NCBI GenBank assembly: GCA_910591455.2
Contig: OU342820.1
Span: forward strand, 7,586,706 to 7,650,705
Length of the DNA stretch: 64,000 nucleotides
Reading direction: 5' to 3'
Origin: Pholis gunnellus
Taxonomy: Eukaryota; Chordata; Actinopteri; Perciformes; Pholidae
Shown here: piece by piece, positions 13,943-26,570 of the stretch
Layout: every line of letters begins with the position of its first letter
Position numbering within the stretch: the stretch's first letter is position 1
Notes under the pieces: generated by a model
The model's input: the letters and a program-made list of their open reading frames with translations, nothing else
Told to the model about the DNA's origin: nothing
Databases searched by the model: none
Made by a program: the position numbers and the translations under genes

Positions 13943-14360
13943 TCAAATGAGGTTAAGTGTGTCGTCTTCTGCTATCCAGGTCGGTGAATTCAACATTCAC
14001 CGTGCTGTCTCGTCCGCAAGTAACTCCAAGAGCTGCGTGAGAGCATACAGGACAGCCTCTCCATAGATATCCAGCGAGGAGGATGAAGGGTAGCATAAGC
14101 TTACTATGTCCTGTCTGTCAAAGATAGTCTAGGAACTGTACATGACAGCAGTCTTACTCCAGCAAAACCAACAGAGAACCGGTTCAAGGAAAATCCACCC
14201 CAGGACTCCCTCGCTCAGGACACCTTTGCTGTCCCTGTTTGAACAACTTCACACGGCCAAAGTACACCGAAAACAAATTTAGTTTCCAAAACTGCCACTA
14301 TGGGTTAAAAATGCATCAAGTTGAAGGCGCCTGACAAACGCGACGATGCTGATGTACGCG

Positions 14361-14524
14361 TTTTATAAATGGATTTGGTGGGAAACGTAAAACGCGCACC
14401 TCTGTAAAAGGACCGACTGTCTGTCTGACTTCTGAGCTTCAACAAAAGCGTGCTGCAGCTGGGACAGGACAGTGTGGGTTGAGAGACCACGCCCCCCAAC
14501 CTCACGTTTAAACTGTGATTGGCC
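14361..14524 (-). promoter_or_regulatory. Candidate plekhh3 core promoter (TATA-like and CCAAT motifs)
   Basis: On the minus strand a TATAAAA motif lies at 14361-14367. A GGCCAAT motif lies farther upstream at about 14517-14523. Initiation about 30 bases past the TATA-like box would give a 5' UTR of roughly 400 bases before the ATG at 13942. Placement is motif-based inference only. Confidence 0.35.
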
Positions 14525-15644
14525 GAGCACAGACACTCCTCGGAATGACACGCCCCTCCACGCTGACAAAGCGTCACATGTCCTCTATTACAGTAGACGT
14601 TAGTAATCACATCATCCGGTATTCAACACCTGATATTCATAGACACGACTGTCTGTAGTGCTCGTTAGTAAGGATATTTTTTAAGCACTGTTGTAGTATT
14701 CACGCAGGGAGTTATTTTAATTTAATTGTATACAATAAGAATGAAGACCGGCCAACTCAAAAATCACTTTATTGCACTTTATTGCACAATTTAGATCATT
14801 TATTTAAGTAAAAGTAGCAATACTAACCTCATTACAAGTAAAACCTACATTCAAAATTCTGTTTCACTCGCTACAGAAGTTACATGAAATAGTATTATTA
14901 TTCAGGATGTCCCCTGTCAGTGTTATTTCATTATGGTGCTATTGGATTAGTGCTTCAATGCAGTAGCTGATTACTTTACTTGTTGGATTGTTTAATACAA
15001 ATGCATCATATTTTATGAAGTGATCACATGTGTATTTGTTGTTACAATACTTGAGTAATGTATTTAGTTACTTTCCACCACTATAAATATTCACTTTTAG
15101 ATCAGTCAGATATTGTGCATGGTCGATTTCTAATGTGTTACAGCCTAGTGAGTGAACCGTACAGCATGAACTTTAAAACAAACTTTATTTGAAGGGGAGA
15201 TCAGATATGAGCGTGTTACAATATCACTAATTAACTCCAGTATTTGGTTACAGCGCTTTCATGCTCCCTCTTTATTTTCATGCTCTTACTCTTTCTTGTA
15301 CTTTACTTTTTCTTTCAAATACACACCCATGCATGCACACACTCCTCCCCCACTCACTTTGCTGAACAGTCTACAAAGATACGGCAGTAGGAGGTAGGAG
15401 GACTGGTGCTAAATCCAGACACGTGATATATCCAAACCCTTGTATATGCAGCCCCCTCGGCGCTCATGCTTATTTCTCCCTTAATATCCCTTCATTTCCC
15501 CTTTTCTGCTCTGTGCTAACTCCCCCACACACATCTCAGTCAGCTGGCTTTAACTCCTTCCTCACCGAAAAGAGCTCTTAGCTGCTGGTCCTCCCACTTT
15601 AGCTTGATGGATATACGCTCCTCTGATTCAATTATCCCCACAAA

Positions 15645-15664
15645 ACACACACACACACACACAA
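15645..15664. repeat. (AC)n microsatellite, short
   Basis: About 10 AC units in the intergenic region. Confidence 0.85.
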
Positions 15665-17014
15665 ACACTATATGTTTTTGCCATGTGCATGCATAAGCAC
15701 AGTGCCCCTTCAGATACTTTTAACCCTTATCCCTACTTGTTCCCTGAGGGCTTTGTAAATCAATAAGAAGCCTCATGGCTGCACCTTTTCAGCTGGGGTG
15801 TACTCAGCATTATGGACAGTAATCCTGGCCACCCCTCACCCCATCTGAGCCCCACTCAGACACTTTCAAGTAACAAACACACTGCCCCACATTTCAACCT
15901 CTAATGGTTACATGAGAGGAGAGAAGGCTATGTGCACCACTGAATATAATTTATTTTAGTTTCCTTTTCTTTTGAGATGTATACATTACAAAAGAGCTTG
16001 CACATATTCATATGCAAGAGATAATATTTTCTCAACTCTTTTCTTGAAAGTACAGCCGCCCTGCCCCCCCCCTGCCCCCCCCCCTGCCTGTATCCACTCT
16101 GCAGTATCTCTCTCGAGGCCAGATCCTCCCTGTCCTCCCCCATATCCCAAAACAATACGTTGGGGGCCCCTGCTTCCACAGACCTGGAGGAACATATGTT
16201 TTATTTTTAGAGCTCACTCCCTCAGCCCACGCTAGTAAAGTAAAAAAAAAGAGAAAAGCCCTCCCTCCACATGGTTTCTGAAAGAGCTGTAGTCAAATAC
16301 AAATAGCATATCAGCAGTACAATCCTAAAAAAACAGTAAAAAGCATCACCCAAATACCGTCTGCGATTGCCTTTTCATCATTTATCGAGAAAAGAAACAA
16401 CAAACGATATTCTCCTAGTTTAGTCGACTTATAAACTCTCCCCTAGTCTTTCAGTCTTGTTCACTGTCTTCCTCTTCCCCCTCCTCTGTCCTTCTCCTCC
16501 CCTCTTTACAGGAGATGACACATGACTCCCCATTAACACACGCACACACACATTTGGATACACGCAAGATAACCTGATACAGTGTGTCAGGTTGAGGCAC
16601 CAGATCAGGAGAAGGGCAAATGATTTGGCTGGATAGACTCAAGCCACATGAGAGGAAAGTGTGAATCTGGAATACAAGAATAGTTATTTGAAGGCTTATA
16701 ACATGATGGGATGTGGATGCTGGACAACGAGTGAAACAGTAGGAATAAGGTTATATTTCTTGCAAATTAAAGAAGTTGACATTACTCTTTTGCTTCTGAT
16801 AGCTTAACTGCGGTGTTGATGCAACTTTGTCCTTTATCTTTTCTCTTTTATTTTTAATCTCTGGCTGGTCCCAACCACATCCTGCCTGCCACTCCTCACA
16901 ACACTGCTTGTTGAAAATGGCGTGTGAGGTTTTCAACGGAGACGGAGAGTAGACACAAGTTGCACATGTCAACTTGATCAGAGACAGAGCAGAGCAGTGC
17001 ACTGTTCCCTCCTT

Positions 17015-17024
17015 TCTCTCTCTC

Positions 17025-17061
<37 letters not shown>
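17015..17061. repeat. (CT)n microsatellite with one interruption
   Basis: Two CT runs separated by a single G. It encodes an artefactual RERE-type peptide on the minus strand. Confidence 0.95.
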
Positions 17062-17546
17062 TTCCCCTTTGAGTTTCTTCCTGCAGGATCCTGTTTCACT
17101 GCAGCCCACATCGCAGCCACACTCTTATGTTGGTGAACCAGATTGATTGTCAACAGAGACGGATGTGAAATGTAGTCCGCCGAGGAGCTCCCTGCATGGT
17201 TCACATTTGGGTGGCTGTGTGTTATGTTTTTCTGTCTTGCGTTCTCTGGGTGATGATTGATCACATCTTGTGATATGTTTGAATAGTACTGTGGCATTTC
17301 TGCGTTTGAGGTTCTATTTGAAACCGGGCCTCCAATGTGGTCTGCCGGCACATACTATAGAAATCAATAACACGCTTTGTGTCTGTTCAAGACAGCTGCG
17401 CCGTCTTTGGTGATCTACACAAGTTACTCTTCAGAAGACCGGTCCAAGGTCAGAGTTTATCCGACAACCCCAAACTAAGGATTTAGGATAGGAACTAACC
17501 TCCGGCGACCCCTCACCCAAGACTCAGACAGGATTTCCTCCCCGCT

Positions 17547-17998
17547 GTGTCCAGCGTTGGACTTAACCCTCATCCTACAAGAAAGATTGTAGCCGACCCC
17601 TCTCACCCTGGACATAAACAGTGCGAGCTCCTTCCATCTGGCAGGAGGCTGCGGTCCATCAGGACCAAGACCTCACGCCACATGAACAGTTTTTTCCCAT
17701 CTGCAGTTAGGTTCATCAACAAAGCCCCACTGACTCTGTCATCCCTGGCACACTCCCCATCACATTCTATATTTAAAGACACTTGACACTTTTACATTAC
17801 ACTTAGATTATACTTGCGTTTGAAGTACTGTTATCTGTTTGTTTGTGCACTATACTTTATTGTAAACTTCAATATGTTTCTATTTTTTGCACTGTATTGA
17901 TTGTTTAATGTTATGCACCACCCACCATGTCAAATACCTTGTATGTGCAACATACCGTAGCAAATAAACAGTTCTGATTCTCTGATTCTGATTCCTGC
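17547..17998 (+). mobile_element. 3' fragment of an L2/CR1-like non-LTR retrotransposon
   Basis: The plus-strand ORF at 17547-17786 contains DPSHPG, ELLPSGRRLRSI and SFFPSAVRFIN. This is the signature of the C-terminal end of teleost LINE polymerase proteins. It stops at a TGA and is followed by about 210 bases of AT-rich 3' UTR ending AAATAAACAGTTC and a short TCTGATTC tandem tail. Such tails are typical of L2/CR1-type elements. Catalytic reverse transcriptase motifs are missing, so this is a 5'-truncated dead copy. Its 5' boundary is unclear and may extend to about 17380. Family name is inferred from memory. Confidence 0.65.
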
Positions 17999-18983
17999 CG
18001 TGCCACCACGAGCCCAGTGTGTTTAGGTCCAGCAGAGAGTTAGGTTTTGGGTTAGTGAACAGAGGACTGCTGTTTGACGGCTGTTGGCCCGCGTAATGGG
18101 ATAGGGCTGCTGTGGAGCCCTTTAACTACTGCACCACTTGACCTGAAGTTCCCACTGTGAAACATCCAGCTGTGGATGTGGATCTTTGTGACGGACAGGC
18201 TTTATATGCTGAAAAGGGAAGAAATGATGATGGAAGATTCATCTAATTAAATGAATTATAAATAAATTGGAAAGATCTGCTTTCACCTGCACACACAGGA
18301 GTCAGACTCTTGTTACAAGATTAATAAAAAAGATTGTTCAGCACGCAACTGAGCTCGCATCGCTACCTTGTCAAGCAACTTCGGTCTTCCTGTCTTACTG
18401 TTCCTTAGGAGCAATGTTTACCAGTATCAGGGACAACACAGGGAGTTGTTTCTAACCCTGTGGGCACATCTGTTCCTGGGGACTGTGTGGCACACAGGCT
18501 TGTGTCAAGGAAAGGCCAGGCTGGAGAAAACATTCCCAGCTTCAACTTCTGACCCTCTCGCCCCAGTTAACCCCTCGCATTCCCCCTTCCCCTCCTCGGC
18601 CGGGTTCATTACAGTAACCCTTAATGCTCCAGACTCTTGCACACTGACTCAGACTGTCAACGCATAAACTGCCTGCAGAACTTGGGCAATGGATGAATAA
18701 TTGTGTTGGAAGGAGGCATCTCAGGTTTTAAGAGACTGAGTGATATTCTATACCTGAGGCATCTGTCTTGGCTACCATTAGACTATGGATCCATTATAGA
18801 CCGCATGTTACAGCACCAAGCTATTTTTCTACTACACCATGGAAAAAAACACAAGCAGTGACATAGTCCCTGCAAGTGATTTTTTAAAAGTCCCGGTTGT
18901 TTGTTTAGAGCAGCTGTTGGTGGGCAGCAACTTGAAAATGTCAAAGAAACACGTCATATCATCACTTTTTAAAAAGATGTAAG

Positions 18984-19020
18984 CCTGGCATGTCCAATGC
19001 AAGCATTTGGACATGCCAGG
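18984..19020. repeat. Near-perfect 17-bp inverted repeat with a 2-base loop
   Basis: The left arm CCTGGCATGTCCAATGC pairs with GCATTTGGACATGCCAGG, with one bulged T. The outer 14 bases of each arm match perfectly. It is too short for a pre-miRNA; the core of a fold-back element is possible. No neighbouring gene is recognised. Confidence 0.85.
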
Positions 19021-21395
19021 ACCATCCATTACATTCATGTTGTTACATAATTCAGATTATTCATAGCTCTGCACCACAATTCATTTGAAAAGCAGACATT
19101 CCTCAGCATGGGGGAAAATGAAAATAAGAGGAGCCTCGTTATCTGTAACCGTCATCAAAAGCCAAGTAAGGAGGAGTTGTAATGGAATCAGAGAGGCAGA
19201 GAGAAACATGGGGGATTGATGGCAATGGATAGTCAACCAGAGCAGATAATGAACCAGGAGAGCTGAGACTAAAACTTGCAGAGGAGACACAACAATTTAC
19301 AACTCAAACAAACATGAAATATGCCCTCATGTTGTCTGGTATTTTCACATCAAAGAGGAAATACAAAAAAACAGATAGGCTTCCCCCAAACACCAGTGCA
19401 CAATAAGTCCTCTTATTTCTAGTGAAGGATTTCTTAAAGGCAGTGAACAATCAAGTTGGCCCGTTCTTATTACTGTTAATTTTCCTTGATTTTAAGGAAA
19501 CTTGGAGTATCATCACATACTTGAGGCAGTTTACAATTAACTTGTGGTGTTTGAGATGGTTAATGGTTGTGGTACGGTAGGTTTTAACGTTGAGCGTGAG
19601 TGCGAGGGAGATAACTTATTGACAGTTAGGGAGGCTGGGCAGAGAGCCAAAGTCCTTCAGCTATTTTTAGGATGCTGACTGTGTGAAAGTATGCTGAATA
19701 ATTGATGAAACATTGCCAAAATCTGAACCTGTGGGGGAATAGAGGTGTCTGTGTGCACTTGCATTTATAAATGTGCACAAGGGTTCTTTTGCACGGAAGC
19801 ACATGCATGCATCCAGAGCTAAGAATGCAAAACTGGGTGCATGTATCCAATTCATGGCGAAGTTGTGTGTTGCATTTTCACCACGGAGAACTACTGAAAG
19901 ATGGACATGTCAAAAGGATTTGTGGAATCATTGGAAATGGTCTGCTATTTGTGAGGGAGTCGAGCCCTGTGCGCCTGTGCTCGGTCTCGCTCTTGTTTCC
20001 TGTGTTTAGATATCAGCCTTGAGAGTAGCTCTTAGCAGTACAAGCAGTATAATTACTGAATATGGAAAAAGTGCCCACTGCTGTACCTCAGTCTGGGCAG
20101 CAGCCCTTCACAGAGCAACTGAGTAAACTGCTATTCCTTTGGACCAATTTGCGAGTATGTATCTGGGTGTCTTTACAGGGAAACCCACCCTAAAACATAA
20201 TTGCGCAATCCTGTGATCTTCCACACTTAAAACATTATTGTATACAGGAACTCTCAAGGCAAGAATGAAGAAAACCAAGGCGCCAGTGACAATGAACGGA
20301 TTTTTAGATTTTTTTTACACTTCAATTAGTTTGGTTCAAAAGTTCAAAATAGTCCCGTCATGTATAGTGGCAGGAAATCATCAAACATAATGGGACACTG
20401 CACACAATGGAACTCTGCCATTCATAGTTAATTGGTTTGCTTGAGAGACTATAAAGGAGACGGAGCCTTCCAGGCATTTTATCTTTTTAGTTTAGTTCAA
20501 AGTAGATCGAGAGCCAGGATAGACAAAAGATTTTAAAATCTAATCAAGATATAAGCGAATCTCACGCACCTACAACACTCTTGCATTGTTAGATATACCA
20601 ATTCATAGCCTTTGTATGAATGCATTAAGGTGTTGTAAACATTCCTTTATTGAACTGCTATTTTCTCACATTAGCCCACACATGTCACAACTATGCTTAT
20701 TGGCTAAAAGGTAACAACTAGGGCCGTGAATAGACAAAAAAGAAATAGTGTTGCACCTTCTAGATGAGCAGCGTTTTAATCTCAGATAGCCTGTCATGCA
20801 GACCCTTGCAAAAATAAAAAGTTAAACTGTTATCCCACACTTTACTCTGCACTCCAGGTCAACATTATATTGCATGTCAACAAAGTGTGTTTAATCTGGA
20901 TGCACACATACACATAAACTGTGTATGTGTGTGTTTGCCTGTGTGTTGCCACATGTTTCCTTCAGGACTTGATCCAGGCTGTTGCTAGGTGCCGTGACCT
21001 CCAAGAACACTCATGGAGGCAGAGGGTGAACCCTGCAAGGAGTGGGGCTGTATTTTATTTCGGCACCCTCCCCCCACCCCAAACACACATCCTGACTCAC
21101 ACACTGTACACCACAAACTCCCCATGGGCTTGGCCTGTTCACCAATGGTTCATCATAAGGCCCAATGTCCACTCCAACCACAAACTAATGAGCTCTTGTT
21201 CTCTTTTTGACCAGAGGAAGCAGAGGAGCTTCTGATTTTACGAGGTAGGATATTTCAGTCCTCTTGAAGAAAGGATTATGTATGACATCATTGCAAACTG
21301 GTCTTAAACACTTAGTTCCTACACTACAACTGTTGGAAGAAGTAGGTCTCCCCTCCATTAGCTGTATGGATCACTGCCCTCCTGATGCCTTAACA

Positions 21396-21420
21396 CCCCC
21401 CCCCCCCCCCCCCCCCCCCC
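21396..21420. repeat. 25-base C homopolymer
   Basis: Uninterrupted C run in the intergenic region. It creates a spurious polyproline ORF. Confidence 0.95.
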
Positions 21421-22639
21421 TTTCTGTTAGTGGAGTGGGGTCCAACCTGGAGAGGACAAGTCGTTCCCTTGCCTTGCTGCCAAAGGTACTTTACTCTGAG
21501 GAACTGAGCTGGGGAGGGGAAAGACACATTTTGCATGCCTGGCCAAATATTTCAGTGTGTGTGTTTGTGTGTGCATAACACAGTAAACTGCAGAAATGAG
21601 CCAGCAGAACTTCCAGGCATGCTTGCAAACTTGCAAAAACTCTTGTCCAAGTTAATTTGTACAACTTCTCAGTGTCCTCTGGTAACTGAATGAGAGAACC
21701 AGTCAGCTTTTTGAACACAAAACGCAGAAACATTGCTGTTTATCCAACATGGACACTTTCATGCTCTGTCACTTGGCTTGACCTTTTTCATCCTCACTCA
21801 TCATCCTCCCAGCTGCAACTGTCATTTGCCACAGTCAGCAGTTCACATCAAACAAAGCCCAAGGCAGAGCAACAAAAGAGAGAAGACAGTGGGCAAACAA
21901 ACTGGGAGGCAGACTAAATAACTGCGGCTTGTCTGCTGCGTGAGGGAAACACAAACCAGTGGGGTGTGTGTGTGTGTGTGTCACTGGCTGTGGCTCTGCA
22001 TCTGTGTATGTACGAGCTTTTCTGTGTGTGTGTGTGCTGGTGTTGGCAGCAAACACGAGAAACAAAAGTGTCTCAGCTCCATGCATCACCACTACGTCGC
22101 AGCTGTTTTTGGTATTTATACTTAATGCAGGTGTCAGTGCCGTAGTCTTTGTGGAGCTGTCACTGTGCATATATCTTCTCTGTGGATAAATCGACTTCAG
22201 TCACAGCAAAGGGTGTCATAACTTGTACTTCAACACACATCACTTGGTTGTTTTAACACAGTAAAGTGAAATCTGATGAGAGCTTAGATGGCTTACAGAC
22301 TCTGCTGCTGTATTGGCCAGGCACAGACAAAGGAATAACCTTTCAAACTGGATGGAGGACACAGATCTCTTACTGCTACTTCTCCTATATTATCATATAG
22401 AATAAACAATGCATTATGTTGAAGTGATTTACAAAAAAACAAATAGCGAAAACAAAGAGAGACAATAATGCAAAATATATAGATTACAAGATGGGTAAAC
22501 CCAGATTAAAACAGCAAAAATGAAATGTTGTTTTGAGAGTGGTATTTGTTTTTTTCATATACCTCTAATCAAGAAAGCAAATAAACATATTTCCCAAGAT
22601 GTCAAACTATTCCTTAAAGCAGATACTGAGCAGAAGTTT

Positions 22640-22830
22640 GTTTTAAGTCTGTTACTTTTTCCTGACAATTTGTTGGTTGTCATTAATGTTTTTCTGCTTT
22701 GTTTTTAAGTTATTTGTGCCTTAATGTGTGAAACTGTGAACTGGCTGTCTTGGCTAGGACATTCTTGTAAAATAGATTTTAAATCTCAATGGGACTATCC
22801 TGGATAAATAAAGGTTTGAAGAAATACAAT
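22640..22830 (+). mobile_element. 3' tail of a LINE-like fish repeat
   Basis: The segment near 22771-22818 (AAAATAGATT, then TCTCAATGGGACTATCCTGG and ATAAATAAAGG) has the form of the 3' terminus common to many teleost non-LTR retrotransposon copies as I remember them. No coding part remains and the 5' limit is uncertain. Confidence 0.45.
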
Positions 22831-23725
22831 TAAAAAGCAACTGTCTCTTGGTTTTGTAACATTCCCATCACCCCCGGTCTGTGTCCTAAACTAAGTTTGT
22901 TTGTTTGTCCACTCTGAAGAGTGAGTGCTCGAACAGGTTGTAGCAGCTGTCTTGGACACACCAGTTGAGCTAACACTGGGGGTAGATTTTCAGAGGTGGG
23001 ATCCCAGTCTAGGCTTATTTTCAGATTGGCCCTCACCAGCAGGAGGTCATACCATTGTATAGACACCTGGGGGGCCAGCTGCTTTAATACCCCTGTTTAC
23101 AGCGGATCACCTGCCAGTATGCAGGGAAACCAGGTTCCCATAGGTGGTAGCCAAAATAAACACCTGTCTTAGAGTCCAACTAGAATACAATCCTGCTGAA
23201 TTCCCCATTTTCTAACACTCATTTTCAAACCAGTGACCGTCAGCGTTACTCACTACTGTTTTGTGTTTGACACATCAGGAAACACATAAATACAGCCAGT
23301 GCTCACCACACAAAACTTGACAGATTCCTTCATCCATCTTCATGACAAGTAACATTCAGCCATGATAACACATCAGCAACACTATCTCTTGGAAACATCT
23401 GGGCGTGAGTCATAACTTGACCCCTGTTTGTGAGTGTGTACTGGTGGTTGTGGGCTTGGCTGTTTATGCCAATGTGTGAGACTGCTAAGTGTTAATGTGT
23501 GTTTTCGTGCTCGTACCCTCAGCACATGTCCTATGCAGTGTAGCCTACAGTGGCACCCCCATGGAAAAACACACACAATGCTAATGGAGGCAAACCAAAG
23601 TACAATCTGATCCCACAAAAATAAATACCTGTGAGAAACAAGGCCCTCACGGGTCTCCACCTGTGAGTTTGTTTGTGCATGTGTGGGTTTCTAAAAGAAG
23701 TCGGAGGAAGATAGAGTGTGACCTC

Positions 23726-23755
23726 TGTGTGTGTGTGTGTGTGTGTCTGTGTGTC
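23726..23755. repeat. (GT)n microsatellite
   Basis: Short GT tract with one interruption. Confidence 0.85.
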
Positions 23756-26359
23756 AATTAGTTTAAAGTGGAATAAAAACAGCAGTAGATCATAGCTCTT
23801 GGTGCATGTGCATATTTTCAGCTTTGTTTCGGTAACTCGCAAATGGCTCATTTGGCTCGTAAATGATCTGCCCTATTTTCCTGTTGGACTAATTTCTCAA
23901 CCCAAACAACGTTATTCATTATTCACCAAGTCAAAAGGTGCAAGGCTGATGGTGCTAGCAGCGCTAAAAGTGCAAATTACGGTGAAAGTGCTGACAGAGG
24001 TACTAGTGTTTACCTGGGGGGTGGGTGCATGTACACAAAAGCACAGAGAAGCTCTGATTACTAGAGAGACAGTGACGTCATTCTTTTCTCAGGTACACAT
24101 TACCCCACTATATTTTTACATAGCAAATAGTGGTTTGCTGCTATATTAATACTCTGACTTTTAAATAAAGCTAATTTAGTGTGCAGGTTCAATGCATTTT
24201 GGCATCAGGAAACATCATTTAAGACCTGCAGAATAAAGATTGTGGGAGAGAGCTGGACTTCAGCAGCTGACGTCACGTGTGGAAAAACAGAGATCCATGT
24301 CTTAGCTTAACCTGACATCTAGTGGTCAGTTGTGGTTTAACTCTGAAACTACTGCAGCAAACTGCAAAAAATGTAGTTCAAATAATTAAAAAAAAATCTA
24401 CTTATGAATCACTTTTTATTTTACTTAGTACTTATTGACTGAATTATTGGTCTAAACAAGCTATTTAATTATGTATCAACTATGTGAAATGTTGAAAAGT
24501 AATTTATAAATCCTAAAGTGACGACTGAATATGAGGTGAATTTATTTAGTGTTCTGGCTTGTTTTAAGGACTTGTTTTCTTCTTATCTTGAAACAAGTCA
24601 GCCTTCATCGTGAATAGGTGGAATTATTTCACCCCATTGGCAGAACTATTCCTGTGATGAAAATAAGAGGATTGTAGGACTGATTTAGGATATTATGGGT
24701 GTGTTTGACAGCAAACACGATGCCAAAAAAAACATTACTTTGTGGGAGAGGTTGGGCGTTGAAAAGCCTCAATTACATTTGCCAGGAATTCTGCCCCTGG
24801 TTGCTCTTGTTAATCAGTTTATCACTTGAGCCTTTGTGTTGTTTTTCCCCCAGATGTGTGGTTTAACCACAACCAGACCTTATTAGGACTCCTCTCAACC
24901 GGTCTCTATGGTTACTATGAGGTCAAATATAAAAGGTCAATGGGGAGACAGATGGCAATCCAGCCTAACCACAACACTCACATCTATAAGCTAGGTGCAG
25001 ATGTGTGGGAGAGAGGGCGTTTGTGTGTACTGCACATGTTATCTGAAGAAAACAGAGCAGCAGCTATCAGACACAACAACATTTGGCTAACCCTAACCCA
25101 TGTTGACTAACTCACTAAAGAAATTAAATAATGCTATTTGCATGTTGTTTTATCTTTCAAATAGGGGAAATATTTAATATATATATATATATAACAAATT
25201 ACAATGCAGTTGTGTGAAATTATTACACACTTAAAAATAGCATTGCACCTTGTTTTAATATTTCTGTTAAATAATATGGATCACTGTACACGAGCAACAA
25301 GAAAACCTCTCGTGTATATCCTCACAAATCTATTGATTTCCAATTGAGATAAATCATTTTTGTAAATAGACAGAGATTTGATGTCCGACTTTACACTCCA
25401 CTGTCATTTTCTTCTGTTACCCATTGTCGTCTCTCTGCAGATATAATTCTATACTCTTATGTTATTTCAGGGGGGAAGCCAGTGTCAGGGAGCTTACAAA
25501 CTACCAATCTGATTTGATTGAAAACACGGTAAATCCCACGCTGGCCCAGCATTCAATCTCGTATCATCACTGGTACACTGCCGTCCCATAAACCCAATTC
25601 TTAATCCCAAAGCCTTTTCTATTTTGTCGTCAATGTGCCACCCATTGCCACAAATCCCCTCAGTCTCTCCCCGCCCCCACCCCTCATGTGTATGGGGATG
25701 AGTCTGAGTTCAGGCACAGCTGGCATCATCATCCTGTAACCTGTTCTTCTCTGGGCATGTTTGTGAATGCACTGGCATGATTAGAGTACCTGGGCAAGGT
25801 CAGACAGACAGAGCTGTGCAGCCTGCTGGTCTGCCGTGATTGTCATTCTACATGGTTCTGCTGCTGATACAGGATATTAAACTTCCATCCTATTTTAGGG
25901 CTCAAGTTCAGATCTGTTTTCCTGGAGAGAAAGACTTCTTAACCACCTCCTTGCGCAGTGCACTACAGTTAGCAGCCACGAAAAGTGTGCCAAAGGACGA
26001 TTTGAGATGCCAGGGAAGAAGAGAAGAGGACTCTGTAGTGCATTGGTGATATGATCCATCCCAGGAGGAACATTGTTGTTTTTGGTGAAGTTTCACAAGA
26101 CTTATTTGGAGATTGAAGACAACATTCTTCTTAATTGTTTTTGGAAAAATACCATCACTCTGCGCCTGACTGAAAAAGTTTTTTTTCCCATCCCCCCCCT
26201 TCCAGTCTCCTCGTGCATCCAGACTTCTGCAGGAGGGGCCCGACAGAATCCCACTTCCAACTGGCCTACAAGCACTCTGCTAGTTAACAACTTATATCAT
26301 GCTGGAGCCACACCATAACATGACGGCCATGTGAATTAAACAATACAAAAAATCGAATA

Positions 26360-26570
26360 AACGAAGAAGTGCGCGCTCTCGGCGAAGCGCAGCATCAGCA
26401 CCAGCATCCAATGCGCGTCCCCGCCCCGGTAGAGGCTGCCCGAGATCCCGGGAAGAGGAGTTGGAGCTGCGCGAGTTAAAGTTGTGCTAAAGGGGGGTGA
26501 GAAGATGCTGCAGAACAATCTACGACCTTATTAACATAGCCTATGCGGAGAAACGTGCACTAAATGAAGG
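26360..26570 (+). promoter_or_regulatory. Candidate cntnap1 promoter and 5' UTR
   Basis: The 26368-26470 stretch is GC-rich and has many CpG dinucleotides (GTGCGCGC, ATGCGCGTCC, CCCCGCCCC), unlike the AT-rich flanks. It lies just upstream of the cntnap1 ATG at 26571. No TATA box is obvious, so a CpG-type promoter is likely. The start site cannot be placed from sequence alone. Confidence 0.4.

Larger units (their letters stand above)
14640..26360. other. Intergenic region between plekhh3 and cntnap1, repeats only
   Basis: About 11.7 kb with no supported protein-coding or RNA gene. It holds an L2/CR1-like LINE fragment (17547-17998), a LINE-like 3' tail (about 22640-22830), a strong hairpin (18984-19020), a C homopolymer and several microsatellites. 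Mammals carry CCR10 here; I found no seven-helix receptor ORF. Small single-exon RNAs cannot be excluded by eye. Confidence 0.5.

Noticed and set aside
18984..19020. microRNA precursor
   Set aside because: Stem of 17 bp with a 2-base loop is too short for a canonical pre-miRNA.
21835..22189. Overlapping ORFs on both strands near 22 kb
   Set aside because: GT/CA-rich low complexity, no conserved domain, no splice context.
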